Of a stretch of 30,993 nucleotides of DNA, positions 1-7,863 are shown in pieces (position 1 is the stretch's first letter; every line of letters starts with the position of its first letter). The translations under genes and the position numbers were made by a program. The DNA is from Bacillota bacterium (lineage in GTDB: Bacteria; Bacillota; Clostridia; Christensenellales; Aristaeellaceae), in NCBI GenBank assembly GCA_023416655.1, contig JAEZHK010000080.1, forward strand, positions 1 through 30,993. Reading direction: 5' to 3'. The notes under the pieces were generated by a model that worked only from the letters and a program-made list of their open reading frames with translations, did no database searches and had not been told where the DNA came from.

Positions 1-85
1 TTCCCATACCGAACACAGAAGTTAAGCCTCCACACGCTGATGGTACTTGGCTGGAGACGGCCCGGGAGAGTAGGTCGCTGCCGGA
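1..85 (+). rRNA. rrf: 5S ribosomal RNA, 3' part
   Basis: The window opens inside a 5S rRNA. The segment carries the conserved CCGAACACAGAAGTTAAGC stretch of loops B and C and the GGTACTTGG and GAGAGTAGGTCGCTGCC segments of the 3' half. The 5' part, and presumably 16S and 23S, lie before the window. The 3' end is placed near base 85 because the family normally ends just after this motif. A strong terminator follows within 10 bases, which marks the end of an rRNA operon. Confidence 0.93.
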
Positions 86-93
86 TTCCACTA

Positions 94-133
94 GGATGTT
101 GGAGAAGTTATACCTTCTCCAACATCCTTTTTT
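94..133 (+). terminator. rRNA operon terminator
   Basis: A perfect 14-bp stem (94-107 with 114-127) with a 6-base loop is followed directly by six T residues. It stands just after the 5S gene and is a textbook intrinsic terminator. From here to 282 I see no gene. A short reading frame there is not supported by a ribosome site or family match, and I found no convincing promoter for the hemerythrin gene. Confidence 0.92.
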
Positions 134-282
134 GCATAGGCTCACGGAATTGTGCCATGTCGCTCCGGAGCCGGGAGGTACTGTCAAGAATCTGCATCTT
201 TCGCCTTTTCAGGATTGATTGTCGCCCGAAATGGTTATTAAAAGGGAAGCAACATCACAAATGATACGTTGGGGGATTTTTT

Positions 283-675
283 ATGTCTTGGACACAGAGC
301 TTGTCGGTTGGCGTGCCAATAATCGACGAACAGCACAAGATGTTGTTTGATAAGGCGGACAAGCTTTTCGAGGCCGGGAAGAACCACCAGGCGAAGGAGT
401 ACATCGGCGAACTACTCAGCTTTTTGGAGGATTACACCAAAAGGCACTTCGCGGATGAAGAAAGGTACATGATCAGCCTCAAGTATCCCGGCCTGAACCA
501 GCAGAAAGCCGCCCACGCCGAGTTCATCCGCCAGCTTGCCAAGCTGCGCAGCGAATACGCCGCCTCTGGCGGGAACCTTCTGGTCATCCTGAACGCCAAC
601 CAGCTGGTGCTCCAGTGGCTGACCCAGCATATCTCAAACATGGACAGGAAGATTGGCCAGTTTGCCAAAGGCTGA
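283..675 (+). CDS. bacteriohemerythrin
   Basis: A 130-residue single-domain bacteriohemerythrin, a cytosolic four-helix protein that binds O2 at a di-iron centre. Visible ligands are H18 (in DEQH), H55 and E59 (HxxxE), H78, H115 and D119 (HxxxD). The usual HxxxH pair of helix 3 reads QxxxH here, with Q74 where the first histidine is expected. Length and motif order are otherwise normal. A G-rich ribosome site (GGGGG) lies about 8 bases before the ATG. The gene stands alone between the rRNA operon and a diguanylate cyclase; a link between oxygen sensing and cyclic-di-GMP is only an inference. Confidence 0.92.
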   Translation: MSWTQSLSVGVPIIDEQHKMLFDKADKLFEAGKNHQAKEYIGELLSFLEDYTKRHFADEERYMISLKYPGLNQQKAAHAEFIRQLAKLRSEYAASGGNLLVILNANQLVLQWLTQHISNMDRKIGQFAKG

Positions 676-694
676 AGACGCTGCCTGATCTTGT

Positions 695-732
695 GCCCCC
701 GGTTTACGCGCCGCAGTCGCGAAGCCGGGGGC
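695..732 (+). terminator. hairpin after the hemerythrin gene
   Basis: An 8-bp GC stem (695-702 with 725-732) is extended inward by a few weaker pairs and encloses a CGCG/CGCG inner pairing. It lies 20 bases after the hemerythrin stop. There is no run of T after it, so termination is likely but not certain. Confidence 0.5.
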
Positions 733-778
733 TATTACTGTTCACGGTTACACACAAACAATGGATGTCTCCGTTCAC

Positions 779-807
779 TTGTTCGCTTGCCCCCCCTGTG
801 TTATAAT
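779..807 (+). promoter_or_regulatory. sigma-A promoter for the GGDEF gene
   Basis: TTGTTC (779-784), a 17-base spacer and a perfect TATAAT (802-807) predict a start near 814. This gives an 80-100 base leader before the diguanylate cyclase gene. I looked for a cyclic-di-GMP riboswitch in this leader and saw none. Confidence 0.75.
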
Positions 808-894
808 GGCATCAGCTTGTTGGGAAGAAATGGCATTTCGGGCGCAGCATACGCTTTGATGCGATACGTTGCATTCGGGAAGGAGAACGCATCG

Positions 895-924
895 ATGGTT
901 TGTACTTGCGAAAAGCCTGTATGA
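895..924 (+). CDS. possible 9-codon leader peptide
   Basis: The only good ribosome site in this leader (AAGGAG, ending at 885) is 9 bases before this ATG, not before the GGDEF start. The frame encodes nine residues (MVCTCEKPV) and stops with TGA overlapping the ATG of the GGDEF gene as ATGA at 921-924. That arrangement is typical of translational coupling. No family is recognisable, and the peptide may exist only to deliver ribosomes. Confidence 0.4.
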   Translation: MVCTCEKPV

Positions 925-2051
925 AGAGGATCGTGGGATTCTTTCGAAGCCTTACGGCCATTCAGAAGGGCTACTTTTCGGAATTCAACCGCGAGATCGC
1001 CGTGAGGAACCTGCAGCTGATGCGCACGGCGGGTTACGCGGGAATCATAATGTACGTTATGTACTTCGCGATCACGCAGTTGTTCTTCATAGAAAAAGCG
1101 ATTTCCCCGCTGTACGGCCTGATTGTGCCGGTGCTGGCTTCCTTTTCGCTGTACGCAACGCGTGCGCTTGCTCAGGGAAAGATGAATACTTCGCAGGCCC
1201 AGAGGGCGACCCTGCTGCACTATTTCACCCTGATGCTCTACATCATGATCATGAGCGTGTTCCCGCACCCGGAGATGCCTTCCGCGTATTACCCGCTCTT
1301 TCTCGTGATGGCGCCAGTGCTCTTCATACTGCCAGCCTACCAGCATCTGATCATGACCCTTTCGAGCCTGGCGCTGTTTTTCCCGCTGGTGCTCACCTTC
1401 AAATCCCCCGGATGCTGGTCCCACGAGCTTTTTGAAGCGACGACGGCCTCCGTTTTCTCCGTCATTGTGATCGTGTTCATGACGCAGTTCCGTTTGCAGA
1501 GCGAGAGCCTGAAGAACAAATACTATCTTCTGAGCAGGCGGGACGCGCTCACGGAAACGGCCAATAAAGCCGCGGGGGAGTCGGCGGCCCGGGACTACAT
1601 CGCAGGGATGCGGGCGGAGGAACGCGGCGCGATGCTGCTAATGGACATCGACAATTTCAAGAGTTTCAACGACGGCTTCGGACACCTGGAAGGCGACCGG
1701 CTTCTAAAAATGGTGGGCTCGGCGCTGGTCGCGGCCTGCCGCAAGGACGACATTGTGTACCGCTTCGGCGGGGACGAGTTTGCGGTGCTACTCAAGGACA
1801 TTCAGGCGGACGATGTGGCGATTCAAAAGGCGCGCAGCATCATGGACGCCATCGCGAAAAATGGCGATGGCTGCAAGTATACGCCGACGTGCAGCATCGG
1901 CATCTGCCTCTTCAATCGCGATTCGGCCGGCGGCGAGGAACTGATCCGGAGGGCGGATGCCGCGCTCTACCACGCAAAGCGGGACGGGAAAAACAGGTTC
2001 GTCGTCTGGTCCAGCGAAATGAATGTTCCGAAAGCCTTCGCCGCCCGATAG
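921..2051 (+). CDS. membrane diguanylate cyclase (GGDEF)
   Basis: A 376-residue protein with about six hydrophobic membrane segments (roughly residues 37-57, 60-80, 98-114, 123-141, 142-160 and 172-189), then a C-terminal GGDEF domain. The active site GGDEF is intact at 283-287, and an RxxD inhibitory site (R274, D277) lies exactly five residues before it. An active, product-inhibited enzyme making cyclic-di-GMP from two GTP is therefore expected. The membrane part is not a sensor domain I can name. I start at ATG 921 because it overlaps the leader stop as ATGA. The in-frame TTG at 900 is 14 bases from the ribosome site and less likely. Confidence 0.88.
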   Translation: MKRIVGFFRSLTAIQKGYFSEFNREIAVRNLQLMRTAGYAGIIMYVMYFAITQLFFIEKAISPLYGLIVPVLASFSLYATRALAQGKMNTSQAQRATLLHYFTLMLYIMIMSVFPHPEMPSAYYPLFLVMAPVLFILPAYQHLIMTLSSLALFFPLVLTFKSPGCWSHELFEATTASVFSVIVIVFMTQFRLQSESLKNKYYLLSRRDALTETANKAAGESAARDYIAGMRAEERGAMLLMDIDNFKSFNDGFGHLEGDRLLKMVGSALVAACRKDDIVYRFGGDEFAVLLKDIQADDVAIQKARSIMDAIAKNGDGCKYTPTCSIGICLFNRDSAGGEELIRRADAALYHAKRDGKNRFVVWSSEMNVPKAFAAR

Positions 2052-2061
2052 TATTCGTTAG

Positions 2062-2592
2062 TTACAGCCCTTTGACAAGCCCCAGGATCGCCCGCCCATG
2101 CTCGGTGATCCTCACTTTTTCGGTCCTGTCATACCCACACCCGACCCAGAATTGAAGGCCAGAGCTGTTCATCGCGTAGACGCCCAGCCCGATCCGTTCA
2201 AAGCCGCTCCGGGCGGCTTCCTGTGCAACGGCGCCCATGACGGCGCGCCCGATGCCCATGCGGTGGCAGTCCCTGTGGAGGAACAGTGATCCGACCCACA
2301 GCGTATTTGGCTCGGGATATCCGCTGTAGGTGACCAGGTAACCGGCGGGCGAACCGCCGGAAGCCAGGATCATTTTTGAGTTGAAGAACTCCTGGCTTCC
2401 TCCGGGTGGCAGGTCGGCCTTTTCGAGAATTGCCTTGACGTCCGCTTCCGAAAACGCCTCCAGCGTGATGTCTTCGTAGTCCTTCAGCGACTCGTGGATG
2501 GCGAACAGGGAAGGGGCGTCATCCGGACGCAGGTCGCGAAGCCGCGCAATGCCGCAGTCGATATCACCGTGCAGGAAATCAGGCTTGATCAT
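2062..2592 (-). CDS. GNAT N-acetyltransferase
   Basis: A 176-residue GNAT-fold acetyltransferase that would move an acetyl group from acetyl-CoA to an unknown amine. The acetyl-CoA pyrophosphate loop is visible as RDCHRMGIGRAVM near residues 107-119 (the R/QxxGxG/A motif). It is followed by the typical helix and by a FWVGCGY strand-turn (a variant of FYxxxGF). The start overlaps the end of the upstream regulator gene by 14 bases, and its ribosome site AAGGAG lies inside that gene, so the two are one operon. It converges with the GGDEF gene, with 10 bases between the stops. The substrate cannot be told. Confidence 0.85.
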   Translation of the reverse strand: MIKPDFLHGDIDCGIARLRDLRPDDAPSLFAIHESLKDYEDITLEAFSEADVKAILEKADLPPGGSQEFFNSKMILASGGSPAGYLVTYSGYPEPNTLWVGSLFLHRDCHRMGIGRAVMGAVAQEAARSGFERIGLGVYAMNSSGLQFWVGCGYDRTEKVRITEHGRAILGLVKGL

Positions 2593-3355
2593 GGCGCTCC
2601 TTCAGCCGGTAGGCGCTGCCGTCGGCGTTCCTTTCCATAAACCCGTATTCGATCAGGTAGCGCCGGAGGGTTGCGTGGTCATCAAAGACAGGCTTGAGCA
2701 GCGCAATGACCTGCCTTTCGGTATAGCTTTTGCCGTGCTCGAACAGCGTGGTAATGCGCCTCAGGGTGACGATTTTCTTCTTCTCCCGCGCAGAAAAGAC
2801 CTTCAACTTCATCGGTTCGAGCGACTCAAAACAGGTTTTGAGGATTTTCTCCTCTTCCTCTCGGGTGACGACGTAGCGTTCGTCCACCATTTTTGCCCCC
2901 TCGTGCACCTCGACCAGTTCGCGCCCCTTGCCCTTTGCCTTTGACGCCGCGTCCACCAGCTCGTAGAGCGCCAGGTAGAGCTTCGCCTGTTTGGCGCGTT
3001 CGCGCAGCGTAAAGCGCGTATGCCGTACGGTCGCGGACTTGACCCCGGTCTCCCGGGCGATTTCGCCATCACTGAAACCGTTGAGCAGCCTGCGGAAGAG
3101 CTCTTTCTGGTTGTCGGTCAGTCCCGTCAGGGACTTGTCCTCGTCCAGCAGCACCGCCGCCACGCCGCCATGCTCGCTTTGTACGTGCAGTTCCGCCGCG
3201 TGCACGGCATCGAAGAACCGGCCGCCCATCGGAAAAACCTCGCCGTGCCCAAAGGCCTTGCCGCAGATCAGGCAGATGTGGCGGTGATTTTCTTCGTCCG
3301 GCGCGCAGCCCCTCTTCAAATCGGACAGATCGTAACCGAACCAACCGTTTATCAT
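2579..3355 (-). CDS. DUF2087-type transcriptional regulator
   Basis: A 258-residue protein in three parts. An N-terminal segment has a CxxC pair (C28, C31) and histidines near 52-62, possibly a metal site. A LuxR-like helix-turn-helix lies near residues 78-115. The C-terminal DUF2087 domain covers about 187-250 (FSAREKKKIVTLRRI and the D..TLRRYLIEYG signature). Such proteins are taken to be DNA-binding regulators. The start is ATG 3355, inside a longer open frame, because the promoter lies at 3398-3426 and a longer start would fall before transcription. The perfect inverted repeat on the promoter suggests autoregulation. It is co-transcribed with the GNAT gene. Confidence 0.8.
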   Translation of the reverse strand: MINGWFGYDLSDLKRGCAPDEENHRHICLICGKAFGHGEVFPMGGRFFDAVHAAELHVQSEHGGVAAVLLDEDKSLTGLTDNQKELFRRLLNGFSDGEIARETGVKSATVRHTRFTLRERAKQAKLYLALYELVDAASKAKGKGRELVEVHEGAKMVDERYVVTREEEEKILKTCFESLEPMKLKVFSAREKKKIVTLRRITTLFEHGKSYTERQVIALLKPVFDDHATLRRYLIEYGFMERNADGSAYRLKERHDQA

Positions 3356-3372
3356 GATAATACACCATCCGA

Positions 3373-3403
3373 TATTATGTTTACTATTACGGTAAACATA
3401 ATA
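3373..3403. promoter_or_regulatory. 12-bp inverted repeat operator
   Basis: TATTATGTTTAC (3373-3384) and its exact complement (3392-3403) are separated by 7 bases. The repeat covers the -10 box and the predicted transcription start of the minus-strand regulator gene, which is the position of a repressor operator. Confidence 0.75.
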
Positions 3404-3426
3404 ACATGCAAGATTCGGTCTGTCAA
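3398..3426 (-). promoter_or_regulatory. sigma-A promoter of the DUF2087-GNAT operon
   Basis: On the minus strand TTGACA (3421-3426), a 17-base spacer and TATTAT (3398-3403) form a near-consensus promoter. The -10 is one end of the inverted repeat. Confidence 0.85.
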
Positions 3427-3473
3427 TGATTGCCGGTGTGATTGTGCCGCTACGAAGCGTAGGAAGCATACTG

Positions 3474-3509
3474 ATACGCCGTCCCTTGCCGAAGCGAAGG
3501 ACGGCGTAT
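3474..3509. terminator. hairpin at the end of the YgiQ gene
   Basis: An 11-bp perfect stem (3474-3484 with 3499-3509) and 14-base loop lie six bases beyond the stop of the minus-strand radical SAM gene. No T run follows on the minus strand. It may terminate that gene or be a structured end. Confidence 0.5.
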
Positions 3510-3514
3510 GGCGT

Positions 3515-5536
3515 TCATTTCTTTTTCTTTGCCTTGGCCCATTTGCTGCTGTACTTGGGCTTGGGCGGCGTTGTTCGGGCGGGCGCGGCGGATGGGCTTG
3601 GCTTACCTTTCGTGCCGCTCCGGGCGGGCGATGCCGTACCCTGCCGTGGATGCCCCGCCCCGGCGCTCCGGGATATCCGCTTGTCCCGGTCGTCCGCCTG
3701 ACCATCCCCGCGCGCTCCTTCGGGCCGTTGGAACGAACTGCGCTCCATGGGGCGCACCAGGCAGTCCCTGCCGTAGCCGATCAGGTCCTCCCGGCCGCAC
3801 TCGGTGAGCGCCTCCAGCACAAGATGGCGGTTCTGCGGCTTCTTGTACTGCAGGAGCGCACGCTGCATGGCCTTTTCATGGAATGTACGCGGCACGAACA
3901 CGGGTTTCATGGAACGGGGGTCGAGACCCGTATAGAACATGCAGGTGCTCAGCGTGCCTGGGGTGGGATAGAAATCCTGCACCTGCTCCGGTTGGTGGCC
4001 CGTGTCCCGGAGGTAGAGCGCCAGCTCCACCGCGGCGTTCAGGTCGCTGCCGGGGTGGCTGCTCATCAGGTAGGGTACGAGGTACTGCTCCATCCCGAGA
4101 TCGCGGTTGAGGGCCTCGTACTTCTGCACGAACGCGTCGTAAACCTCCCGGCCGGGCTTGCCCATCAGGGCCAGCACACGGGGGGAGATGTGCTCCGGGG
4201 CCACCTTCAACTGGCCGCTGACGTGGTGCTGGCACAGTTCGCGGAGGAAGGCTCTGTCCTTGTCCAGCAGCATGTAATCGTAGCGCAGCCCGGAGCGGAT
4301 GAACACCTTCTTGACGCCGCGCAGCGCCCGGATCCTTCGTAGGATGGACAGGAGTTCGCTGTGGTCGGGCGTCAGGCGGGCGCAGGGCTTGGGGTACAGG
4401 CATTGCCTGTCCTTGCAGGCCCCCTGGGTGCATTGCTTCGCACAGGCCGGGCGGCGGAAGTTGGCGGTAGGGCCTCCGACATCGTGGATGTAGCCCTTGA
4501 AGCCGGGGAGTTTGGTCAGCATTTCCGCCTCGGCGACGATGGAATCCGGGCTTCGGGACTGCACGATGCGTCCCTGATGAAACGTGAGCGCGCAAAAGCT
4601 GCACCCGCCGAAACAGCCGCGGGTGGCGGAGATGGAAAACTCCACCTCCTGCAGGGCGGGCACACCGCCCAGCGCGTCGTAGTCCGGGTGCCAGCGGCGG
4701 GTGTATGGCAGGGCGTACACCCTGTCCAGATCCTCCCGGCTCAGCGGGAAGCACGGCGGCGTCTGGATCAGCCAGCGCCGCTCGTCCTGCTGCTGGCAGA
4801 GCGCCACCCCGCGGTACGGGTCCTGCTCGTCGTACTGCGCCATGAAGGCGCGGGCATAGGCGGCCCTGTCCTCCGAGACCACGCGATGGGAGGGGACCTC
4901 CGCCACGCCCTCGGGTTTTTCCTTCTGCAGGTAGCAGATGCCGCGGACGCCGGGAAGCGCCTCCTGCGGCGCGCCGTCCTCAAGCCACCGGGCGCATTCC
5001 AGAATGGAGGTTTCGCCCATGCCGTATAAAAGCAGCGTCGCGCCGCTGTCCACCAGCATGGAGCGGCGCACCTTGTCGTCCCAATAGTCGTAGTGGGAGA
5101 AGCGGCGCAGCGAGGCTTCCGGCCCGCCGATCAGGATGGGCACGTCGGAATACGCCTGCCGGATGCGGTTGCAGTAGACGATGGTCGCCCGGTCCGGGCG
5201 CATCCCCGCCTTGCCGCCGGGCGCGTACACGTCCTCACTCCGGGACTTTTTCGCAGCGGTGTAGTGGTTGACCATGCTGTCGATGACGCCTGCGGACACC
5301 AGAAAGCCGAGCCTGGGTTTCCCAAAGCGGCGGAAGGCGGACGCATCCTGATGGGGCGGCAGGCAGAGCATGGCAACCTTGTATCCAGCACTTTCCAGTA
5401 CCCGCCCGATGATGGCATGGCCAAAGGAGGGATGATCCACATAGGCATCCCCGCATACATATACGAAATCCGGCGCGTCCCAACCCCGGCGGCGCATGTC
5501 CTCCGGGGTCACCGGTAAAAAGTCATCCCGCGTCAT
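3515..5536 (-). CDS. YgiQ-family radical SAM protein
   Basis: A 673-residue protein of the YgiQ family, a conserved group of radical S-adenosylmethionine enzymes whose reaction is unknown. The N-terminal third (to about 290) is the family-typical region. The radical SAM cluster motif is C308-x3-C312-x2-C315 inside SATRGCFGGCSFC, followed by the VGGPTANF segment and a cysteine-rich stretch. The last 60 residues are lysine, proline and alanine rich, end in KAKKKK, and look like a disordered basic tail, as seen in many family members. A good ribosome site (AAAGGAAA) precedes the ATG. The promoter upstream is a perfect consensus, so the gene is probably well expressed. Confidence 0.93.
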   Translation of the reverse strand: MTRDDFLPVTPEDMRRRGWDAPDFVYVCGDAYVDHPSFGHAIIGRVLESAGYKVAMLCLPPHQDASAFRRFGKPRLGFLVSAGVIDSMVNHYTAAKKSRSEDVYAPGGKAGMRPDRATIVYCNRIRQAYSDVPILIGGPEASLRRFSHYDYWDDKVRRSMLVDSGATLLLYGMGETSILECARWLEDGAPQEALPGVRGICYLQKEKPEGVAEVPSHRVVSEDRAAYARAFMAQYDEQDPYRGVALCQQQDERRWLIQTPPCFPLSREDLDRVYALPYTRRWHPDYDALGGVPALQEVEFSISATRGCFGGCSFCALTFHQGRIVQSRSPDSIVAEAEMLTKLPGFKGYIHDVGGPTANFRRPACAKQCTQGACKDRQCLYPKPCARLTPDHSELLSILRRIRALRGVKKVFIRSGLRYDYMLLDKDRAFLRELCQHHVSGQLKVAPEHISPRVLALMGKPGREVYDAFVQKYEALNRDLGMEQYLVPYLMSSHPGSDLNAAVELALYLRDTGHQPEQVQDFYPTPGTLSTCMFYTGLDPRSMKPVFVPRTFHEKAMQRALLQYKKPQNRHLVLEALTECGREDLIGYGRDCLVRPMERSSFQRPEGARGDGQADDRDKRISRSAGAGHPRQGTASPARSGTKGKPSPSAAPARTTPPKPKYSSKWAKAKKKK

Positions 5537-5559
5537 GGTTTCCTTTCCGAATCACTGAT

Positions 5560-5589
5560 CCGAGGGTTTTGTGCGCCTTGCGCCCTCGG
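5560..5589 (-). other. hairpin in the YgiQ mRNA leader
   Basis: CCGAGGG (5560-5566) pairs with CCCTCGG (5583-5589) in the untranslated leader of the radical SAM gene, just after its promoter. It may only stabilise the mRNA. It does not match a riboswitch known to me. Confidence 0.35.
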
Positions 5590-5592
5590 CCC

Positions 5593-5621
5593 ATTATAGG
5601 GGAAGCGGGGGCTTGTGTCAA
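5593..5621 (-). promoter_or_regulatory. consensus promoter of the YgiQ gene
   Basis: On the minus strand TTGACA (5616-5621), exactly 17 bases and TATAAT (5593-5598) match the sigma-A consensus at all twelve positions. Confidence 0.92.
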
Positions 5622-5665
5622 GGAAGGTGAGATGAGTGGACGCCCCTCGGTGCTGAGTTGGGCGT

Positions 5666-6037
5666 CTATTTGCGCCAGAAGGTCGCGCAGTCCACTTTGT
5701 CCAGGATGTTGAACGTGATGATCCTTTCCAATAGATGATAGTCGAACGGGCGGTCCCACGGGAACCGAATTATTTCCTTTGTATGCTCGTATCCGGCTTC
5801 GACGATTTCCCCGGAAAAGCGCAGGATGCCCGCCTTTTCGGGGGCAACGGCCAGATGGTGCTTGGACACGCTGAAGCCGATGATGAAGGTGCCGTGGTCG
5901 GTAAACATCGGCTGGTTCCACGCGATCCTGTGCGCAAGGTTCGGGAATTTTTCCGTCACCCAATTCAGGACCTCCCGGGTCCTGTCCCGGTTTTCCGCGT
6001 TCTCGATCTGCGAGATGTATTCTTCAAAAACTTCCAT
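5666..6037 (-). CDS. DUF1801 / YdhG-like iron chaperone-family protein
   Basis: A 123-residue DUF1801 protein. Family signatures visible are the N-terminal helical segment, IAWNQPMFTDHGTFIIGFSV near residues 38-57, HHLAVAP near 60, and the closing FPWDRPFDYHLLERII stretch (93-108). Bacillus YdhG and YjoB-like proteins of this fold resemble frataxin and have been proposed as iron chaperones; the role here is inferred from that similarity only. A clear GGAGGG ribosome site precedes the ATG. A 7-bp stem (5639-5645 with 5660-5666) overlaps the stop codon but has no T run. Confidence 0.8.
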   Translation of the reverse strand: MEVFEEYISQIENAENRDRTREVLNWVTEKFPNLAHRIAWNQPMFTDHGTFIIGFSVSKHHLAVAPEKAGILRFSGEIVEAGYEHTKEIIRFPWDRPFDYHLLERIITFNILDKVDCATFWRK

Positions 6038-6222
6038 GATATCCCTCCGGCGCTAAGCCTATAGAGTATGTATAAACGGATCGCCCCGCTTCAAACGGCC
6101 GTTTCGCCGCGCAGCCGTCGGTCTCCGGAAATTTCATGTTGGCATGGCTGCGCAGGTGAAAATTTCTTTTCCATAGCGTCCGCCGGGCCGTCCGTGTTCA
6201 TACACATTCAATCAAAACCGTG

Positions 6223-6228
6223 TATAAT
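6223..6228 (+). promoter_or_regulatory. -10 box before the DUF1330 gene
   Basis: A perfect TATAAT lies 20 bases before the start codon. No good -35 is present at 16-18 bases (ATACAC or CATACA at best), so this is a partial promoter call. Confidence 0.45.
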
Positions 6229-6248
6229 GCGGGGGGAGGGGGAGCGGT

Positions 6249-6539
6249 ATGAGCGCGTATTTCATCGCCAACATCGCCATCCACGACGAGGAGGAGTACC
6301 AGAAGTACCTCGAGCGCGTGGATGAGGTGTTCCCAAAGTTCAACGGGAAGTACCTCGCGGTAGACAAAAGCCCCGAGGTCCTGGAGGGCGCGTGGAATTA
6401 TTCCCGCGTCGTGCTGATCGAGTTCCCCGACCGGGAATCGCTGAAGGCGTGGTATTATTCCACCGAGTATCAGGAGATCGTCCGACACCGGCTGAACGCC
6501 GCCGCCTGCGACACGATCATCGCCGGGCCGGGCGAATAA
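6249..6539 (+). CDS. DUF1330 family protein
   Basis: A 96-residue DUF1330 protein with the small ferredoxin-like alpha/beta fold related to monooxygenase and EthD-like dimeric barrels. The family pattern is seen as YFIANIAIHD at the start, YLERVDEVFPKFNGKYLAVD, then VVLIEFPDRESLKAWYYSTEYQEI and a closing arginine-rich helix. No catalytic role is established for the family. The ribosome site is a strong GGGGGGAGGGG before the ATG. The downstream hydrolase gene begins 54 bases later on the same strand with no terminator between, so they may be co-transcribed. Confidence 0.88.
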   Translation: MSAYFIANIAIHDEEEYQKYLERVDEVFPKFNGKYLAVDKSPEVLEGAWNYSRVVLIEFPDRESLKAWYYSTEYQEIVRHRLNAAACDTIIAGPGE

Positions 6540-6593
6540 GCCGGATTCAGGCCACGGCGGATTCCAAAACCGGAGCATGGGGGAAATGCAGCG

Positions 6594-7526
6594 ATGACAA
6601 CCGTTCAAACCCGCAAGCACAGGTGGCCCAAAGCGCTCGCGTTCATTGCGGGCGTACTGATTACGCTTATCGTCTTGGGCCTAGCGGCGATCCCGTTTCT
6701 TCAGATGCGCAGTCTTGTAGACTTGCACGTGAATTTCAACAAGGTCTACAGCGCGTCGGATTATGGCCTGACGGCTGAACCCCTGACGCTGACCACCGGG
6801 GACGGCCTGAAGCTGGCCGCCTGGCGGGTGGACGCGGAGAACCCGCGCGCGGCGGTGGTCTTTTTGTCGGGCATCCACAGCCCGTCGGTCACGGCGTTCT
6901 TCGGCCATGCCGCCATGCTGAGGAAGGAAGGCTTCTCGTCGGTGCTGGTCGAGATGCGCGCCCACGGGGAGAGCGAAGGCGACCTCATCTGCCTGGGCAC
7001 GAAGGAAGTCCTGGACGTTCAGGCCGCCATGCAATATATCAAGGAACTGGACCCGGACCTTCCGGTCGTCGTCTATGGGCTTTCGATGGGTGCGGGCACC
7101 GCCGTGAACGCCATCGGCGAGACGCCCGAGATCGACGCGCTCATCACGCTCAGCGCGTTTTCCACCTGGCCGGACGTCTTCGCGTACAACATGGAGTTGA
7201 TGGGCATCCCCAAGCTTGTCTGCGAGATGGAAAAGCCGTATGTCTGGCTGTACATGCTCGTCAAATACGGCCCTGACGGGCTGTGGATAAACCCGCTAAA
7301 CGAGATCAAGAAGCTGGATGGCCGCCCGGCGCTTCTCATGCACTCGAAGGGCGACACGCAGGTACCCTACGCCAGCTTTGAAATGCTGAAGGCCGCACGC
7401 CCGGAGGCCGAGACATACGTCGTGGAGGGGGATTACCACTTCATCTGCGACGACCATTTCCTGCATCCCGAGGAGGACAAGGCCTATTCCGAAGCCGTTC
7501 TGGGCTTCCTGGACGCACACTTCTGA
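6594..7526 (+). CDS. membrane-anchored alpha/beta hydrolase
   Basis: A 310-residue serine hydrolase. Residues 14-36 form one hydrophobic segment that anchors the protein with the catalytic domain outside. The nucleophile elbow is G-L-S164-M-G, the likely acid is D264 (HSKGDTQVP) and the base is H292 (GDYHF). This gives a complete catalytic triad of the kind found in YqkD-like and BAAT-like lipases or esterases. The substrate is unknown. The ATG has a GGGGGAA ribosome site. A terminator follows 10 bases after the stop. Confidence 0.88.
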   Translation: MTTVQTRKHRWPKALAFIAGVLITLIVLGLAAIPFLQMRSLVDLHVNFNKVYSASDYGLTAEPLTLTTGDGLKLAAWRVDAENPRAAVVFLSGIHSPSVTAFFGHAAMLRKEGFSSVLVEMRAHGESEGDLICLGTKEVLDVQAAMQYIKELDPDLPVVVYGLSMGAGTAVNAIGETPEIDALITLSAFSTWPDVFAYNMELMGIPKLVCEMEKPYVWLYMLVKYGPDGLWINPLNEIKKLDGRPALLMHSKGDTQVPYASFEMLKAARPEAETYVVEGDYHFICDDHFLHPEEDKAYSEAVLGFLDAHF

Positions 7527-7535
7527 TCAAGGGGG

Positions 7536-7559
7536 GGCGGGGTTGATGCCCCGCCTTTC
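7536..7559 (+). terminator. terminator of the hydrolase gene
   Basis: A 7-bp GGCGGGG/CCCCGCC stem (7536-7542 with 7549-7555) with a 6-base loop is followed by TTTCATT. Confidence 0.75.
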
Positions 7560-7560
7560 A

Positions 7561-7863
7561 TTATGCCGCTGATTCCTGTTTACATTTCAAGCGGGGCTTG
7601 CTAGACTGAATGCATATCATATCGCCGCGCTGCATCTGACCGCATTCCCCCCTGTTTCCTCGCCCGCGCGCTGCCGGACGGGGTAATGGTCGTGAGCATC
7701 GAACGCGTCATCCCGAAGGCTGATCGGATGGAAGGTATTCTGACAGCCCCGCCGCGCAGGTCAAACCGCCAAACGGCGGACAGGAATAACGAAAACCGAC
7801 GCAAAACACAGCGTTTTCGGCGGAATACCCTCCACAATTAACCAAAGCTGAACCTCCGAGCTA
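7561..7863. other. intergenic region before the padR operon
   Basis: About 300 bases without a supported gene. An open frame on the minus strand (7601-7837) has no family match and an arginine- and serine-rich composition expected of noise. Two small inverted repeats are present: CCGCC/GGCGG (7766-7779) and CGAAAAC/GTTTTCG (7790-7796 with 7813-7819). I cannot assign a role to either. Confidence 0.5.

Noticed and set aside
814..920. Possible cyclic-di-GMP riboswitch before the GGDEF gene
   Set aside because: The conserved core of GEMM-I or GEMM-II is not present.
3020..4342. 440-residue open frame on the plus strand
   Set aside because: It lies opposite the YgiQ gene and crosses its own promoter region. 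Its composition is alanine, glycine, leucine and histidine rich with no family motif, as expected for the antisense of GC-rich coding DNA.
7601..7837. 78-residue minus-strand frame before padR
   Set aside because: No ribosome site or family pattern, and the region carries other small inverted repeats. Treated as non-coding.
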